Shown here piece after piece: positions 8,351 to 16,558 of a stretch of DNA of 34,404 bases. The position numbers and the translations under genes are program-made. Each line of letters begins with the position of its first letter. Positions within the stretch are counted from its first letter, which is position 1. The stretch comes from a virus: positions 1 to 34,404 of the IMG/VR virus record IMGVR_UViG_3300020293_000036. One strand, written 5' to 3'. The notes under the pieces are model-generated. The model had not been told where the DNA came from. It was given only the letters and a program-made list of their open reading frames with translations, and searched no databases.

Positions 8351-10862
8351 CAAAGAAGGAGTCCAAACTTGCAACTGGTTCTACATTCCAGTTGATTAAA
8401 TTTACTACGACTTTCAATGGTTCAACAAATGCTTTGTCAAACTGCATGTCATAATCTACAAACCTATGCAAGTCAAACTCTCTAGGTAATACATTCATAA
8501 ACGAAATAACATTCTCATTGATAGGATTCGGTGTTGTAAGATATGTAAAATGTATCTTCTCACCATTCTTAATCTTCTCGTATCTCATATCCACATTCTT
8601 TTTACCAAGGTGGTGATTGTATAGTAATGCACCTCTAGTATGGATAGGAGTTCCTTTACCATATATGTGTGTTGGGTCTGAATATTGTGCAAGATTCTTA
8701 CAACCTCTAGGGAATGCAGCCTCTTCGGGTGGTAGATTACGAAACTCTTTTCGTGCATTCTCTACGAACTCCCAAAGGTCTTGTTCAGTCCCACTCATAA
8801 CAACTTTGAAAGCTTCTGTGAGTTTGGTTCTGACCCATTGTGGTGTAGAAGACTTTGCAGTCTCGATACCCATCATCTTGAGTTTCGGTTCTGCAAGTCT
8901 TACACCTTCGTTGTCGTGGACATTTAGAATGTATCTTTTCTTTGCAGTCCAAATACCACGGTCAGCGATTACCTCTCTCCCCATTTCCATTTTGTTTTGG
9001 AATGCATTTGTATATTCTGCAAGTTCGTTGAATCCGTCAGCGAGAACTTTCTCAAACATACCTTCGGACTTGTTCAAGAAATCAATAATCTTACCCTTGT
9101 CTGTTTCTTCGGGAAGAACCTGTTTAACAAGTTTATCCATAGTGATATACACTGAATCTGTATCCATTGCAATCACAAAGTCTTCACCCTCTGTTCCAAG
9201 AGTCTTGTTCATAAATTCATTGATAGTTCTTTCTGACCACTGAATAATCAACTGACCACTGGTAGTGATTGCCTCTGCAAGGTCAATAGAAAAGAATGCA
9301 AAGTATTGATTTGCCAATGCACCGTAAGCTGAATTCAGTGCAATCTTACGAACCATTTGATTGTTGTATGCACGCTTGATTAGGGTATCAAGTTGTCTTC
9401 GCCGTTTTGCATCTTTGCACGACTCTCGTTCAACTTGATACTCAATCATTTTCTTCTTCCACATTTTCCTTTCGTCATAGAACTTTTCCATGAGTTCGGG
9501 AAGGAAACCTTGACGGTTCCTAGTGAACTTTGTTCCGTTAGGACATACAGTATTGTTCTGTTGTTTTAGATATGATAGGTCACACTGTTTGTTTAGAAGT
9601 TTATCAATCGATACATCTTCTTTATATCCCTTCACCATTTTCTCGGGAGAGATATTGTATTGCATAATGATATGGGGATATAGTGAGTTCAAGTCAAATG
9701 ATACAACCCAGTTGTGACCACCCACCAAGGGTTCTTTGACATATGCACCTATGATAGGTTTGTTTTTGTCATTACCCGTCTTGAGTCTTTGAGGTGGAGT
9801 CTGAATATTTTGGTCTTTGAGGAAGTTGTATATAATAGTTTCCCAATACTTCACCATACCAAATGTATCATTGTAATTACATTTTGCATTGTAAGACATT
9901 GCTTGAACCAACTCAATAAGTCCAAGTTTCTCTTCTAGTTCCTCAACCAATACAGCGTCTTGAACATTGTATTCAAGAAACTTTGCATAGTCTTGTCGGT
10001 AAAGGGTGTGTAGATTTCCATACTCTGAATAGTCGAGTTTCCCTTTACCGAGTTCGACATTTGCAATATGGTCTAGTCTGTATGATTCTTGATTTACAAA
10101 AGTATGTTTGCGGTAGAGTTCGAGATAATCAAGAACATTAATACCGTAAAGGTTATAAACCATTTGTTTTTGATAACCCTGTGCAACAAATTCCCTAACA
10201 TCTGATTGATTCCATGGTGATAATTTTTTATGTTCGTCTTCTCCTAGTATCCTATCGATACGATTACAAAGATATGTGATATCAAAACTGTTTACATTCC
10301 AACCTGTGATAATATCAAAAGATTCCTTTCTCCAGTATTTAATAAACTCTATTAGAAGTGCAGCCTCATTCTTACAATTGTGATAGATTACATCTGTTCT
10401 GTTGTGTTCCCATGGGCCGATACCGAATACTACAGTTTCTTTACCAAAGGGTTTGATTGATATTGCATTGACCTTTTCATTTGCAAGTATGGGTTCGGGG
10501 AATCCGTCTTCACACTCACACTCGATATCAAGAGAAGCAGTCTTGATTAGTTTTTGATTGTATTCTATGTCACCCTTGAATCTGTCTGCAATATAAGTGT
10601 AGATATATCTGTCATATCCATGAATTTCAAATCCGTCAACTCCAGCATATCTCTCTCTGAACTTTCTTGCACCACCCATGGAGTTTAGATTTACTGCTTC
10701 AAGGTGTCTTCCGTCCAATGAACGGAATGCTGTTTCTCCTTTCTTTGAGGGGATATAATGATTAGGTCGATAAGAAACTGCAAGTTTTTCTTGTTTGTTT
10801 CCTTTATAACCTTTTACGAGAATCTTGTCTCTCGTGCGACAAACACTTGTATAGAAATCCAT
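8346..10862 (-). CDS. 43: DNA polymerase gp43 (family B)
   Basis: This 838-aa replicative polymerase with proofreading is slightly shorter than T4 gp43 (898 aa). The exonuclease domain has SLDIECE (D112, E114), GWNVNSFD (D194) and YNVQD (D302). The polymerase domain has motif A SFDLNSLYP (D390), motif B KIALNSAYG (506-513) and motif C AMDTDS (D567, D569). The C-terminus SLDSFFG resembles a sliding-clamp-binding peptide. The ATG at 10862 lies 6 nt after a consensus -10 box, predicting a leaderless transcript. In T4 this gene follows regA; here it is about 13 kb away. Confidence 0.97.
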   Translation of the reverse strand: MDFYTSVCRTRDKILVKGYKGNKQEKLAVSYRPNHYIPSKKGETAFRSLDGRHLEAVNLNSMGGARKFRERYAGVDGFEIHGYDRYIYTYIADRFKGDIEYNQKLIKTASLDIECECEDGFPEPILANEKVNAISIKPFGKETVVFGIGPWEHNRTDVIYHNCKNEAALLIEFIKYWRKESFDIITGWNVNSFDITYLCNRIDRILGEDEHKKLSPWNQSDVREFVAQGYQKQMVYNLYGINVLDYLELYRKHTFVNQESYRLDHIANVELGKGKLDYSEYGNLHTLYRQDYAKFLEYNVQDAVLVEELEEKLGLIELVQAMSYNAKCNYNDTFGMVKYWETIIYNFLKDQNIQTPPQRLKTGNDKNKPIIGAYVKEPLVGGHNWVVSFDLNSLYPHIIMQYNISPEKMVKGYKEDVSIDKLLNKQCDLSYLKQQNNTVCPNGTKFTRNRQGFLPELMEKFYDERKMWKKKMIEYQVERESCKDAKRRRQLDTLIKRAYNNQMVRKIALNSAYGALANQYFAFFSIDLAEAITTSGQLIIQWSERTINEFMNKTLGTEGEDFVIAMDTDSVYITMDKLVKQVLPEETDKGKIIDFLNKSEGMFEKVLADGFNELAEYTNAFQNKMEMGREVIADRGIWTAKKRYILNVHDNEGVRLAEPKLKMMGIETAKSSTPQWVRTKLTEAFKVVMSGTEQDLWEFVENARKEFRNLPPEEAAFPRGCKNLAQYSDPTHIYGKGTPIHTRGALLYNHHLGKKNVDMRYEKIKNGEKIHFTYLTTPNPINENVISFMNVLPREFDLHRFVDYDMQFDKAFVEPLKVVVNLINWNVEPVASLDSFFG

Positions 10863-10868
10863 AATGTA

Positions 10869-10897
10869 ATTATACTAGAGAAAGACTATTCTGTCAA
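10869..10897 (-). promoter_or_regulatory. Consensus sigma70-type promoter for gp43
   Basis: On the minus strand, -35 TTGACA (10897-10892), a 17-nt spacer and -10 TATAAT (10874-10869) are all consensus. Only TACATT separates the -10 from the ATG, so the expected +1 falls at or next to the first base of the start codon. It overlaps the end of the upstream 78-aa gene. Confidence 0.85.
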
Positions 10898-11122
10898 TGT
10901 TCTTTTGCCTTCAAAATCAAAATGTTTTTTGATTACAGACTTGATTTCTTCCCAATGACCTATCTTGTTGAGTTCATCTTCAACTGTCTTCATTATATCG
11001 GGGTGGTCTGCAACACCCGATGAATTTTTTGTTAAGACTTCAATGTTGATTTTATGTTTCTCAATCATTGCATCTGCTTGTTGCAGCTGCGCCATTAGTA
11101 TTCTGTTTTCAAAATCTTTCAT
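10886..11122 (-). CDS. Hypothetical protein, 78 aa
   Basis: This 78-aa charged protein has an N-terminal helix rich in Gln, Ala and Ile (NRILMAQLQQADAMIEKHKI), likely coiled coil. The C-terminal half contains HWEEIKSVIKKHFDF. There is no signal peptide, membrane segment or known motif. Its ATG overlaps the preceding stop as ATGA, so it is translationally coupled. Its 3' end contains the -35 element of the gp43 promoter. Confidence 0.65.
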   Translation of the reverse strand: MKDFENRILMAQLQQADAMIEKHKINIEVLTKNSSGVADHPDIMKTVEDELNKIGHWEEIKSVIKKHFDFEGKRTLTE

Positions 11123-11448
11123 TCTTCTTTATTTTCCTCTTTTATAAATTCTACTAAATCACCTCTAGGTTGATTACCCGTCACACTCTTGAAGTTTTGA
11201 GCAAGAGTTGGATTTGGGTCAAACACTGTTTGTATTTGTTGGTCTAAAACTTTGAAATGAAAATCTCTTGCATAAGGTATCCATGGTGCAAAGTTGACTT
11301 CCATTTGATTATTGTCTGCAACTGTTAATATGATTTGAGGTTCTATGATTGTAAAACCATTTTTTTCGGGTTTTACAAAACCCATGATTACCTCACCAGT
11401 ATTGAGACGGATACATTTAACTTTGTATCCTTTTATTGGTTCATACAT
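11119..11448 (-). CDS. Hypothetical protein with an LSm-like N-terminus, 109 aa
   Basis: The first about 75 residues (KVKCIRLNTGEVIMGFV...IIEPQIIL...FAPWIPYARD) have the alternating beta pattern and LxTGEVIxG turn of small Sm-like barrels, which often bind RNA. Proteins of this appearance occur in cyanomyoviruses as conserved hypotheticals. The assignment is by pattern only. The ATG overlaps the lysozyme stop in the same ATGTATGA arrangement seen at iscU and the nuclease. Confidence 0.65.
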   Translation of the reverse strand: MYEPIKGYKVKCIRLNTGEVIMGFVKPEKNGFTIIEPQIILTVADNNQMEVNFAPWIPYARDFHFKVLDQQIQTVFDPNPTLAQNFKSVTGNQPRGDLVEFIKEENKEE

Positions 11449-11887
11449 TTCTCACAATTTCTTGCAACTCAACAGACCTTCTACCGACCTGTCTGAACCA
11501 ACGACTATCTTCCATCTCCACTGCCATTCTTTCCCAATCGTGGTCTTCTACTGCATTCAACATATTTTTGAATTTACCCAGTCTAGTCCCACCTAGGTTG
11601 AAACACATATTAACTAAAACCTCTTGTATCTCGCCTGGAAGACCTTCAAAAACATCATGTCCTATAACATGTTTTGTTTCTTCTAAATGTTTTTCGAAAT
11701 CGATTTCGTAGTATCTGTCTACTACTTCTTGACTTACTGGAGTTCCAGCTGGTTGCCCATGTTCGGGGTCATTGTCTTGTATGAGATGTCCAACACCCAG
11801 TGTAAGATAGCCCAAAGAATCTGCGTATACTTCCAATACTTCACCTTCATGTCGCTTTATTTGTTCCTTCAATTTTTCTATGTTCAT
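11441..11887 (-). CDS. T4-type lysozyme / endolysin (GH24)
   Basis: This 148-aa muramidase cleaves peptidoglycan between MurNAc and GlcNAc. The catalytic triad of T4 lysozyme (E11, D20, T26) is present with identical spacing: E14 in RHEGE, D23 in YADSLGY and T29 in LTLGVGH. Further matches are MCFNLGG and the C-terminal MEDSRWFRQVGRRSVEL. The length is close to T4 gpE (164 aa). The start MNIEKLKEQI matches T4's own MNI start; an upstream start would add 13 residues lying in the preceding gene. There is no signal peptide, so a holin is required. It could be the free lysin or a particle-associated one. Confidence 0.92.
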   Translation of the reverse strand: MNIEKLKEQIKRHEGEVLEVYADSLGYLTLGVGHLIQDNDPEHGQPAGTPVSQEVVDRYYEIDFEKHLEETKHVIGHDVFEGLPGEIQEVLVNMCFNLGGTRLGKFKNMLNAVEDHDWERMAVEMEDSRWFRQVGRRSVELQEIVRNV

Positions 11888-12164
11888 GCTTATCCCTCTC
11901 GATTTGTTCTTGCATAAGTTCAACAAGTATGTCTCCCATAAGATTGTTGAGTTCGATATTATTTAGGAGTTCATCAAGGTCACCACCTTCGGGTATCCTT
12001 CGTATTGTTCTTTGAAAGTTTAAATGATTCTTATTCTCAACGAACTCTACTTTACCATATTGATATACTAATCCTTTCCATTCACCGTCAATAATTTCTA
12101 TTGCAGCGTCTTTCTCATGTGGATTTTCTACAACTATGTATGTTTTACTGAATAATTTTTCCAT
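11847..12164 (-). CDS. Hypothetical protein, 105 aa
   Basis: This soluble protein has a beta-rich first half (KTYIVVENP..AIEIIDGEWKGLVYQYGKVEF) and a helical acidic second half (DLDELLNNIELNNLMGDIL). No motif was recognised. It overlaps the kinase gene upstream by 20 nt and the lysozyme gene downstream by 41 nt. The two overlaps mark it as part of one polycistronic unit running from the methyltransferase to lysozyme. Confidence 0.6.
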   Translation of the reverse strand: MEKLFSKTYIVVENPHEKDAAIEIIDGEWKGLVYQYGKVEFVENKNHLNFQRTIRRIPEGGDLDELLNNIELNNLMGDILVELMQEQIERDKHEHRKIEGTNKAT

Positions 12165-12684
12165 ATATGTAGTCTTCCATTTTCATAGATTGTTGTATAT
12201 CATAATTATCATGTATGATTAATCTATCCATGAGATTAAAGTTCTTTCTAATATTATCTATTTGAGTTCTTCTACCTTGCAACCATACTTCTGATTGAGT
12301 ATCTCCTCTTGAATGGTGTCTCTCATGTTCTATCCCTATGGGAACAGTTAATATAATAACTTTTGCTTCATGATTATCTAACAACCATTCTATATCTTCA
12401 TTACGAAAATATCTATCACCCTCTATAAGTGTATGTTTATATCTAGTTGTGACCTCTTCAATAAACTCTCTGAAATGAGGTATAGAACCATGTGATAATT
12501 TATCTGTTCCACCAAAAGTTTCACCTTCGGGATATTGACCTACAACTAATATATCTCCGTGTTCTTGACACTTGAATAATTTTTTAGGTTCAATAAGATT
12601 TGGTTCCTCGGGTAAACGAGAAAGTAAATTTCTCATTAGTGTTGATTTACCACTACAGGGAATACCACCAATCAAAAATATCAC
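12145..12684 (-). CDS. P-loop kinase, possibly of modified DNA bases
   Basis: This 179-aa P-loop kinase has a near N-terminal Walker A (GGIPCSGKST, 6-15). A mid-protein strand ending in EGDRY may be Walker B. A later Arg-rich segment (HERHHSRGD...WLQGRRTQ) may be the lid. It resembles small phosphotransferases of the AAA_33/zeta-toxin type. Position is the best clue to function: it is the last of four coupled genes after a C5-methyltransferase, a TET-type dioxygenase and a nuclease, and phage DNA-modification clusters often include P-loop kinases that act on hydroxymethylated bases. The start is GTG, overlapping the nuclease stop as GTGA and preceded by AAGGAA. The substrate is inference. Confidence 0.75.
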   Translation of the reverse strand: MIFLIGGIPCSGKSTLMRNLLSRLPEEPNLIEPKKLFKCQEHGDILVVGQYPEGETFGGTDKLSHGSIPHFREFIEEVTTRYKHTLIEGDRYFRNEDIEWLLDNHEAKVIILTVPIGIEHERHHSRGDTQSEVWLQGRRTQIDNIRKNFNLMDRLIIHDNYDIQQSMKMEDYIYGKIIQ

Positions 12685-13250
12685 GATATATTCCTTATAT
12701 GATTACCCAGTAAATCTAATGCATTTTTATCTAAAGGGTCTAATGTTGTAGCGACACTTTGACCTTTCCTTCTGAATTTATTAGTATTGAGAACAAACAC
12801 CTCAAAAGGAACTCCAAGTTCTTTTGCAAGTTCACTATGATAGTTTAATGTTTCTTCTCTGATTGAAAGTTGTCCTGTAGATATTATTCTAGGACAGTCT
12901 CCTAAAACTTTCTTGACTTCTAAAAAGTCCATGATTGCTCTCTTTAACATACTTGAATCTAGATATGATTTACATTCAACTACAAATTTTGCTTCATCCT
13001 TATCATAAACATGTAAGTCAACCTGTATACCACCATTAGTATATCCACCAACTTCTGCAATTAGATAATCGTTTTGTTTTACAACCAAGTGAGGACTGAC
13101 TTCATTGATTATCATTGTTGTTATTTCTTCGTATAATCTACCACAACCACCCCTTACTGCACCACCTTCGGGATATGTTCCGTCTAGTCCAGCAGTGTTT
13201 AATCCTCTCAATGTTGTATCGTAATGATTTAGTGTGTTAGAAAAATCCAT
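12681..13250 (-). CDS. PD-(D/E)XK nuclease, restriction-endonuclease-like
   Basis: This 189-aa protein has the core of the restriction-enzyme fold: D78 in GIQVDLHVY and E92-x-K94 in FVVECKSYLD, with a candidate N-terminal acidic residue E41/E42 in RLYEEI. The N-terminal GGAVRGGCGRLYEE is consistent with a helix leading into the core. Its length suits a stand-alone endonuclease. A GGGAG ribosome site precedes the ATG, which overlaps the dioxygenase gene by 14 nt. Two roles are possible: degrading unmodified host DNA, or acting as a restriction partner of the methyltransferase. Neither is shown by the sequence. Confidence 0.75.
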   Translation of the reverse strand: MDFSNTLNHYDTTLRGLNTAGLDGTYPEGGAVRGGCGRLYEEITTMIINEVSPHLVVKQNDYLIAEVGGYTNGGIQVDLHVYDKDEAKFVVECKSYLDSSMLKRAIMDFLEVKKVLGDCPRIISTGQLSIREETLNYHSELAKELGVPFEVFVLNTNKFRRKGQSVATTLDPLDKNALDLLGNHIRNIS

Positions 13251-14283
13251 CTAAACTCCCGTGTTTGTCTTTGTTATGTGGCCCAATCGGATTCTCTGAT
13301 TTACCACCGATACCCATTGTTGCAACATGTTCATCACAATATGCAACACATGAAAGTCTTACTCCGTTTCCACGAATAGGTGTGACCCCATGTAATTCAT
13401 TTGAATCTGCAATCAATACATCACCATCGTCAGCTTCGATTGCAAGACCGTATCTAGGAAAACATAAATTTGCACCTTTAAAATCTCCAATTCTAAAAAC
13501 ACACATTGTTGTCATTCCAAATTCTAAATCTTTACCGTCTACATGTGCAGACATTTTTGCAGTCCCTTCACTAGAATATCTGTTTGCAGATAAAGCTGTG
13601 ATAGGTGCGCCCCCGATATGATACTTACTTTCAATATAGTTATCGGCAAAGGCTCTCTGCCTTCTCCATATATCGGGAGCTGCGACTTTTAATGCACCTT
13701 CATTGATAGGTGCAATGTTCTGTAATACTTCCATCTTCGGAATGTTCCCTTTCTTTTCCATCCAACCACTTGGTTTTATCATTCCAGTAAATCTTCCTCT
13801 CTTGTATCCAATCAATACAGAATGTATTGCATTTGATTCTGCAATACGATTGAACTTACCATTCTTTTTAAGTGGATAGTAAGAGTTAGGTGTTCTTAAT
13901 TTGTAATGGACTCCTTCAATCAATCCTTTCTTTTTCATTTCTTCGGGGTCGATTGGCCCAGCTGCATTTGCTCTCATTGTCGATACATCATCTATGGAGA
14001 ACAAAGTGTCTTTTATATTCTGATACATGTCTCCAGTATACTCACCTTTTACAATATATGCAAGTGGTGGTCTATCTCCGTCTATAGAAGCAACTGGTTT
14101 AGATACTTTTATTACCTTCTCATTTACTCCTATTGAAGATACTAAAGTATCATAGTCCGATTCGTCTAACCATTTACCGTTAAACTGTTCGTGTGTTTCT
14201 TTATATCCTAAATCTTTTTCTGCAACGAATTCCATGGTTCTAATATTTGTTTTTTCACCTCTTCTACTAGGTAATATAGACAT
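13237..14283 (-). CDS. TET/JBP-type 2OG-Fe(II) dioxygenase (5-methylcytosine hydroxylase-like)
   Basis: The C-terminal half of this 348-aa protein is a double-stranded beta-helix dioxygenase. HVD (H247, D249) and H298 in NELHGVTPI form the Fe(II) triad, and R309 in VRLSCVAY would bind 2-oxoglutarate. The surrounding GANLCFPRYG and DDGDVLIAD fit the TET/JBP family. Phage TET homologues oxidise 5-methylcytosine in DNA made by a phage methyltransferase. The C5-methyltransferase gene overlaps directly upstream, strongly supporting that role. The start is uncertain: ATG 14283 overlaps the methyltransferase by 76 nt, and ATG 14235 would overlap by 28 nt. Neither has a strong ribosome site. Confidence 0.83.
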   Translation of the reverse strand: MSILPSRRGEKTNIRTMEFVAEKDLGYKETHEQFNGKWLDESDYDTLVSSIGVNEKVIKVSKPVASIDGDRPPLAYIVKGEYTGDMYQNIKDTLFSIDDVSTMRANAAGPIDPEEMKKKGLIEGVHYKLRTPNSYYPLKKNGKFNRIAESNAIHSVLIGYKRGRFTGMIKPSGWMEKKGNIPKMEVLQNIAPINEGALKVAAPDIWRRQRAFADNYIESKYHIGGAPITALSANRYSSEGTAKMSAHVDGKDLEFGMTTMCVFRIGDFKGANLCFPRYGLAIEADDGDVLIADSNELHGVTPIRGNGVRLSCVAYCDEHVATMGIGGKSENPIGPHNKDKHGSLDGFF

Positions 14284-15467
14284 AGTGGTGCAACCATAAG
14301 TCCTATCCTTGCACCTTTGTCATTATAATCACCTGTCATTTTATAATCATTTGGTAAAGACATAAGTCTCACCATCTCCTTTGGAGTATATATTCTCTTC
14401 CCACTATAATGAAAATGATTACCACCCATAAACTTTGGTTGACAACCTTGTTCTGTTAGTGAATGAGCTGGAAGATTTTTTGGAACAATCCTTGACATAT
14501 AATAAGAATGTTTTTCATTCTCGGGTGGAATGTTTCCTAGTCTTATATTCTCTTGATACCATGGTTTTACAATATGGTCTCCTATAGAAATATAAGACAT
14601 GTTATCTCCGTTTACTCCGTCAATCCCTTTACAGGGAGTGCAGTGTGATAGTTCGGGGTCGGGGTGCTTTTCAAATCCATGCACCCAATGACCTTTTGAA
14701 CTATCAATCATTGCCTGTTCTAGATATTTTGCATCTTCGATATTTTCGGGGTCGTCCTGTAAATCGTCAATGGCTTCACCTATACTTGTTCTTTCTTCAC
14801 TTGGTTGTGGAAACAATCCACTCAAACACATGAATGGCATTCCTATTGCATCTAATACATCGTCTCTGACACCAACCATGAATACTCTTTCTCTTTTTTG
14901 TGGAACTCCATGTTCATGTCCTTTCATAACTTTCCATGTGACTGAATAACCTAATGCTTCAAAATCGTTTACCATTTTGTTTAGGTGGTCTCTTGCATAA
15001 TCCATGGATAGACCTTTTACATTCTCACATATAATAACTTTAGGCATTAAGTCTTTTGTGATTCTAATTTGTTCCCATGTCAAGTCTTCGATATTTTGTT
15101 GTTTCATACCGTATGCAATTTTCTCTTGTTCCCAACCTTCTCTTTTAGTTCCAGCCATACTGAATGGTGGACAAGGTGGAGAACCGTCAAGAATATCTAA
15201 CTCAAACTTTTTGAGTCCAGTAAGTTCCATGATATTTTCACCAGTGACTTGTTTGATATCTTTACACTCATGAACTGTATTTGGAAAATTCTTAAGATAG
15301 GTGTCTACATGAATCTGTTGAAACTCATTCATGTATCTTACATCACCACCTGCGAGTTTATATGCACACGATGAACCACCACCGCCTGCAAAAAATGTTA
15401 TATAAGAAAATTTCTTTTCGGAACTGCGTTCCTGTAGGTCTTTTAAACTGTATTGAAAGTAAGTCAT
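14208..15467 (-). CDS. DNA (cytosine-5) methyltransferase
   Basis: This 419-aa enzyme transfers methyl from SAM to cytosine C5 in DNA. Motifs in order: I (TFFAGGGGSS, 24-33), IV with catalytic C99 in SPPCPPFSMAG, VI (CENVKG, E148), VIII (QKRERVF, 190-196), a target-recognition region at about 210-340, and C-terminal motifs IX-X (ARIGLMVAP). Motif IV reads PCPPFS instead of the common PCQPFS. A sigma70-like promoter ends 6 nt before the ATG. It is followed by a TET-type dioxygenase, so its 5mC product is probably an intermediate, not the final modification. Confidence 0.94.
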   Translation of the reverse strand: MTYFQYSLKDLQERSSEKKFSYITFFAGGGGSSCAYKLAGGDVRYMNEFQQIHVDTYLKNFPNTVHECKDIKQVTGENIMELTGLKKFELDILDGSPPCPPFSMAGTKREGWEQEKIAYGMKQQNIEDLTWEQIRITKDLMPKVIICENVKGLSMDYARDHLNKMVNDFEALGYSVTWKVMKGHEHGVPQKRERVFMVGVRDDVLDAIGMPFMCLSGLFPQPSEERTSIGEAIDDLQDDPENIEDAKYLEQAMIDSSKGHWVHGFEKHPDPELSHCTPCKGIDGVNGDNMSYISIGDHIVKPWYQENIRLGNIPPENEKHSYYMSRIVPKNLPAHSLTEQGCQPKFMGGNHFHYSGKRIYTPKEMVRLMSLPNDYKMTGDYNDKGARIGLMVAPLCLYYLVEEVKKQILEPWNSLQKKI

Positions 15468-15473
15468 ATGACT

Positions 15474-15503
15474 ATATTAACATAAACATAGTCATATTGA
15501 CAA
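15474..15503 (-). promoter_or_regulatory. Sigma70-type promoter for the methyltransferase gene
   Basis: The minus strand has -35 TTGTCA (15503-15498), an 18-nt spacer and -10 TAATAT (15479-15474), then AGTCAT and the ATG at 15467. The 6-nt gap again predicts a leaderless transcript. Confidence 0.65.
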
Positions 15504-15512
15504 GTGGGTTTT

Positions 15513-16013
15513 TTATATATTTGCCAAAACATTTTCGGGAGTAGAAACTTCGTATGGGTCTGACTCTATATTATCCCCATATCCTTCTTCCCAAAATACT
15601 TTTTCCATAGTAGTATCGTTTACTACCATTGCATATCTCCATGACCTAATTCCAAAACCTAGATTTTCTTTTTGGACATGAGCTCCAACAGCTCTAGTAA
15701 ATTTACAATTACCATCAGGTAATGCTTTTACCTTTTCGATACCCTGTGCAGTAAACCATGAATTCATAACGAAAGTATCATTTACTGACAAACAATAAAT
15801 TTCGTCTATACCTTTCTCTTGGAACGCAGAATATTGTTCCTCGAAGCCAGGCAATTGGAAAGTCGAACATGTTGGAGTGTAAGCTCCAGGCAATGCAAAG
15901 ATAATAATTCTTTTACCTTTAGACATCTCGTGTGTGTTTATGTTCGTCCAATCTCCGTCAACTCTGACAGGAAGATTAACTTTAGGAATAACTCTTCCAA
16001 CCATATTTTCCAT
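15513..16013 (-). CDS. Peroxiredoxin (Prx5/AhpC-TSA type)
   Basis: This 166-aa thiol peroxidase would reduce H2O2 and organic peroxides. The active site is PGAYTPTCS (P42, T46, peroxidatic C49), and the conserved arginine region is GIRSWRYAMVV, typical of Prx5. C69 and C93 are candidate resolving or extra cysteines. The length matches the family (about 160 aa). The ATG at 16013 has GAGAGG 9 nt upstream. An auxiliary role protecting the infected cell or phage iron-sulfur proteins from oxidation is plausible. It lies beside Hsp20, downstream of a hairpin that encloses an extended -10 promoter. Confidence 0.92.
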   Translation of the reverse strand: MENMVGRVIPKVNLPVRVDGDWTNINTHEMSKGKRIIIFALPGAYTPTCSTFQLPGFEEQYSAFQEKGIDEIYCLSVNDTFVMNSWFTAQGIEKVKALPDGNCKFTRAVGAHVQKENLGFGIRSWRYAMVVNDTTMEKVFWEEGYGDNIESDPYEVSTPENVLANI

Positions 16014-16035
16014 AATTAAATACCTCTCTTAAATA

Positions 16036-16072
16036 AGAATAGACTTCCATTATAACAATAGAAGTCTATTCT
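16036..16072. repeat. 12-bp perfect inverted repeat enclosing an extended -10 box
   Basis: AGAATAGACTTC (16036-16047) and its exact reverse complement (16061-16072) flank a 13-nt loop. On the minus strand the loop contains TGTTATAAT (16057-16049), a perfect extended -10 element directed at the peroxiredoxin gene. The transcript read through this region could form a stable hairpin between hsp20 and the peroxiredoxin gene. There is no long U tract, so a regulatory operator or attenuator fits as well as a terminator. Confidence 0.7.
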
Positions 16073-16085
16073 GTATATAGGGTTT

Positions 16086-16496
16086 TTAAGAAATTTTTAT
16101 AGAGACTGGTTTATCCTCATCGGGGATAATTCTCTCTAAACTAACTTTCAAGATACCGTCTTTTAGACTTGCACCACTGATTTCTACATCATCTGCAAGT
16201 GTAAAACTTCTCTTGAATCCTCTAGAAGCTAATCCCTTGTGGACAAAGTCCTTGGATTCGTCTTCTATCTTACCCTCAATAACAAGGACATTTTTCTCTT
16301 TAGTGATAGAAACATCTTTCTTACTGAACCCAGCCACTGCAAGTTCAACGGTGAAGTGTTCATCGTCTTCCTTTACAACATTGTAAGGTGGGTAGTTAGT
16401 TTGTGTAATATTTGACATTCTTTCGAGGTCTTCGAAATACCTATCAAATCCTATTGCGAACGGTCTGAATTGACCAAATATATCTAAATGCGTCAT
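16086..16496 (-). CDS. hsp20: Small heat-shock protein Hsp20 (alpha-crystallin family)
   Basis: This 136-aa ATP-independent holdase chaperone has an N-terminal segment (DIFGQFRPFAIGFDRYFEDL) like IbpA. The alpha-crystallin domain at about 35-125 contains ELAVAGFSKKDVSIT, LVIEGK and GFKRSFTLAD. The C-terminal VSIKIS tail includes the short I-x-I type motif. Hsp20 genes are common in marine T4-like phages. The ATG has an AAGGAG site just upstream and two overlapping promoters, one sigma70-like and one late. It is the first gene after the cyclase/curli operon. Confidence 0.94.
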   Translation of the reverse strand: MTHLDIFGQFRPFAIGFDRYFEDLERMSNITQTNYPPYNVVKEDDEHFTVELAVAGFSKKDVSITKEKNVLVIEGKIEDESKDFVHKGLASRGFKRSFTLADDVEISGASLKDGILKVSLERIIPDEDKPVSIKIS

Positions 16497-16558
16497 ATTT
16501 TTCTCCTTTAATTAAGCAAGTTAATATAATGTAATCCTCTTTTGAGCAATTACAATAG

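Noticed and set aside
8617-9243. A 208-codon plus-strand open frame inside gp43
   Set aside because: It is antisense to conserved polymerase motifs, and the composition is that of a mirrored coding frame. No independent support.
16036-16072. Simple intrinsic terminator for hsp20
   Set aside because: The stem is strong but is followed by TATTT on the minus strand, not a U run, and the loop holds a perfect extended -10. It is kept as a regulatory inverted repeat.
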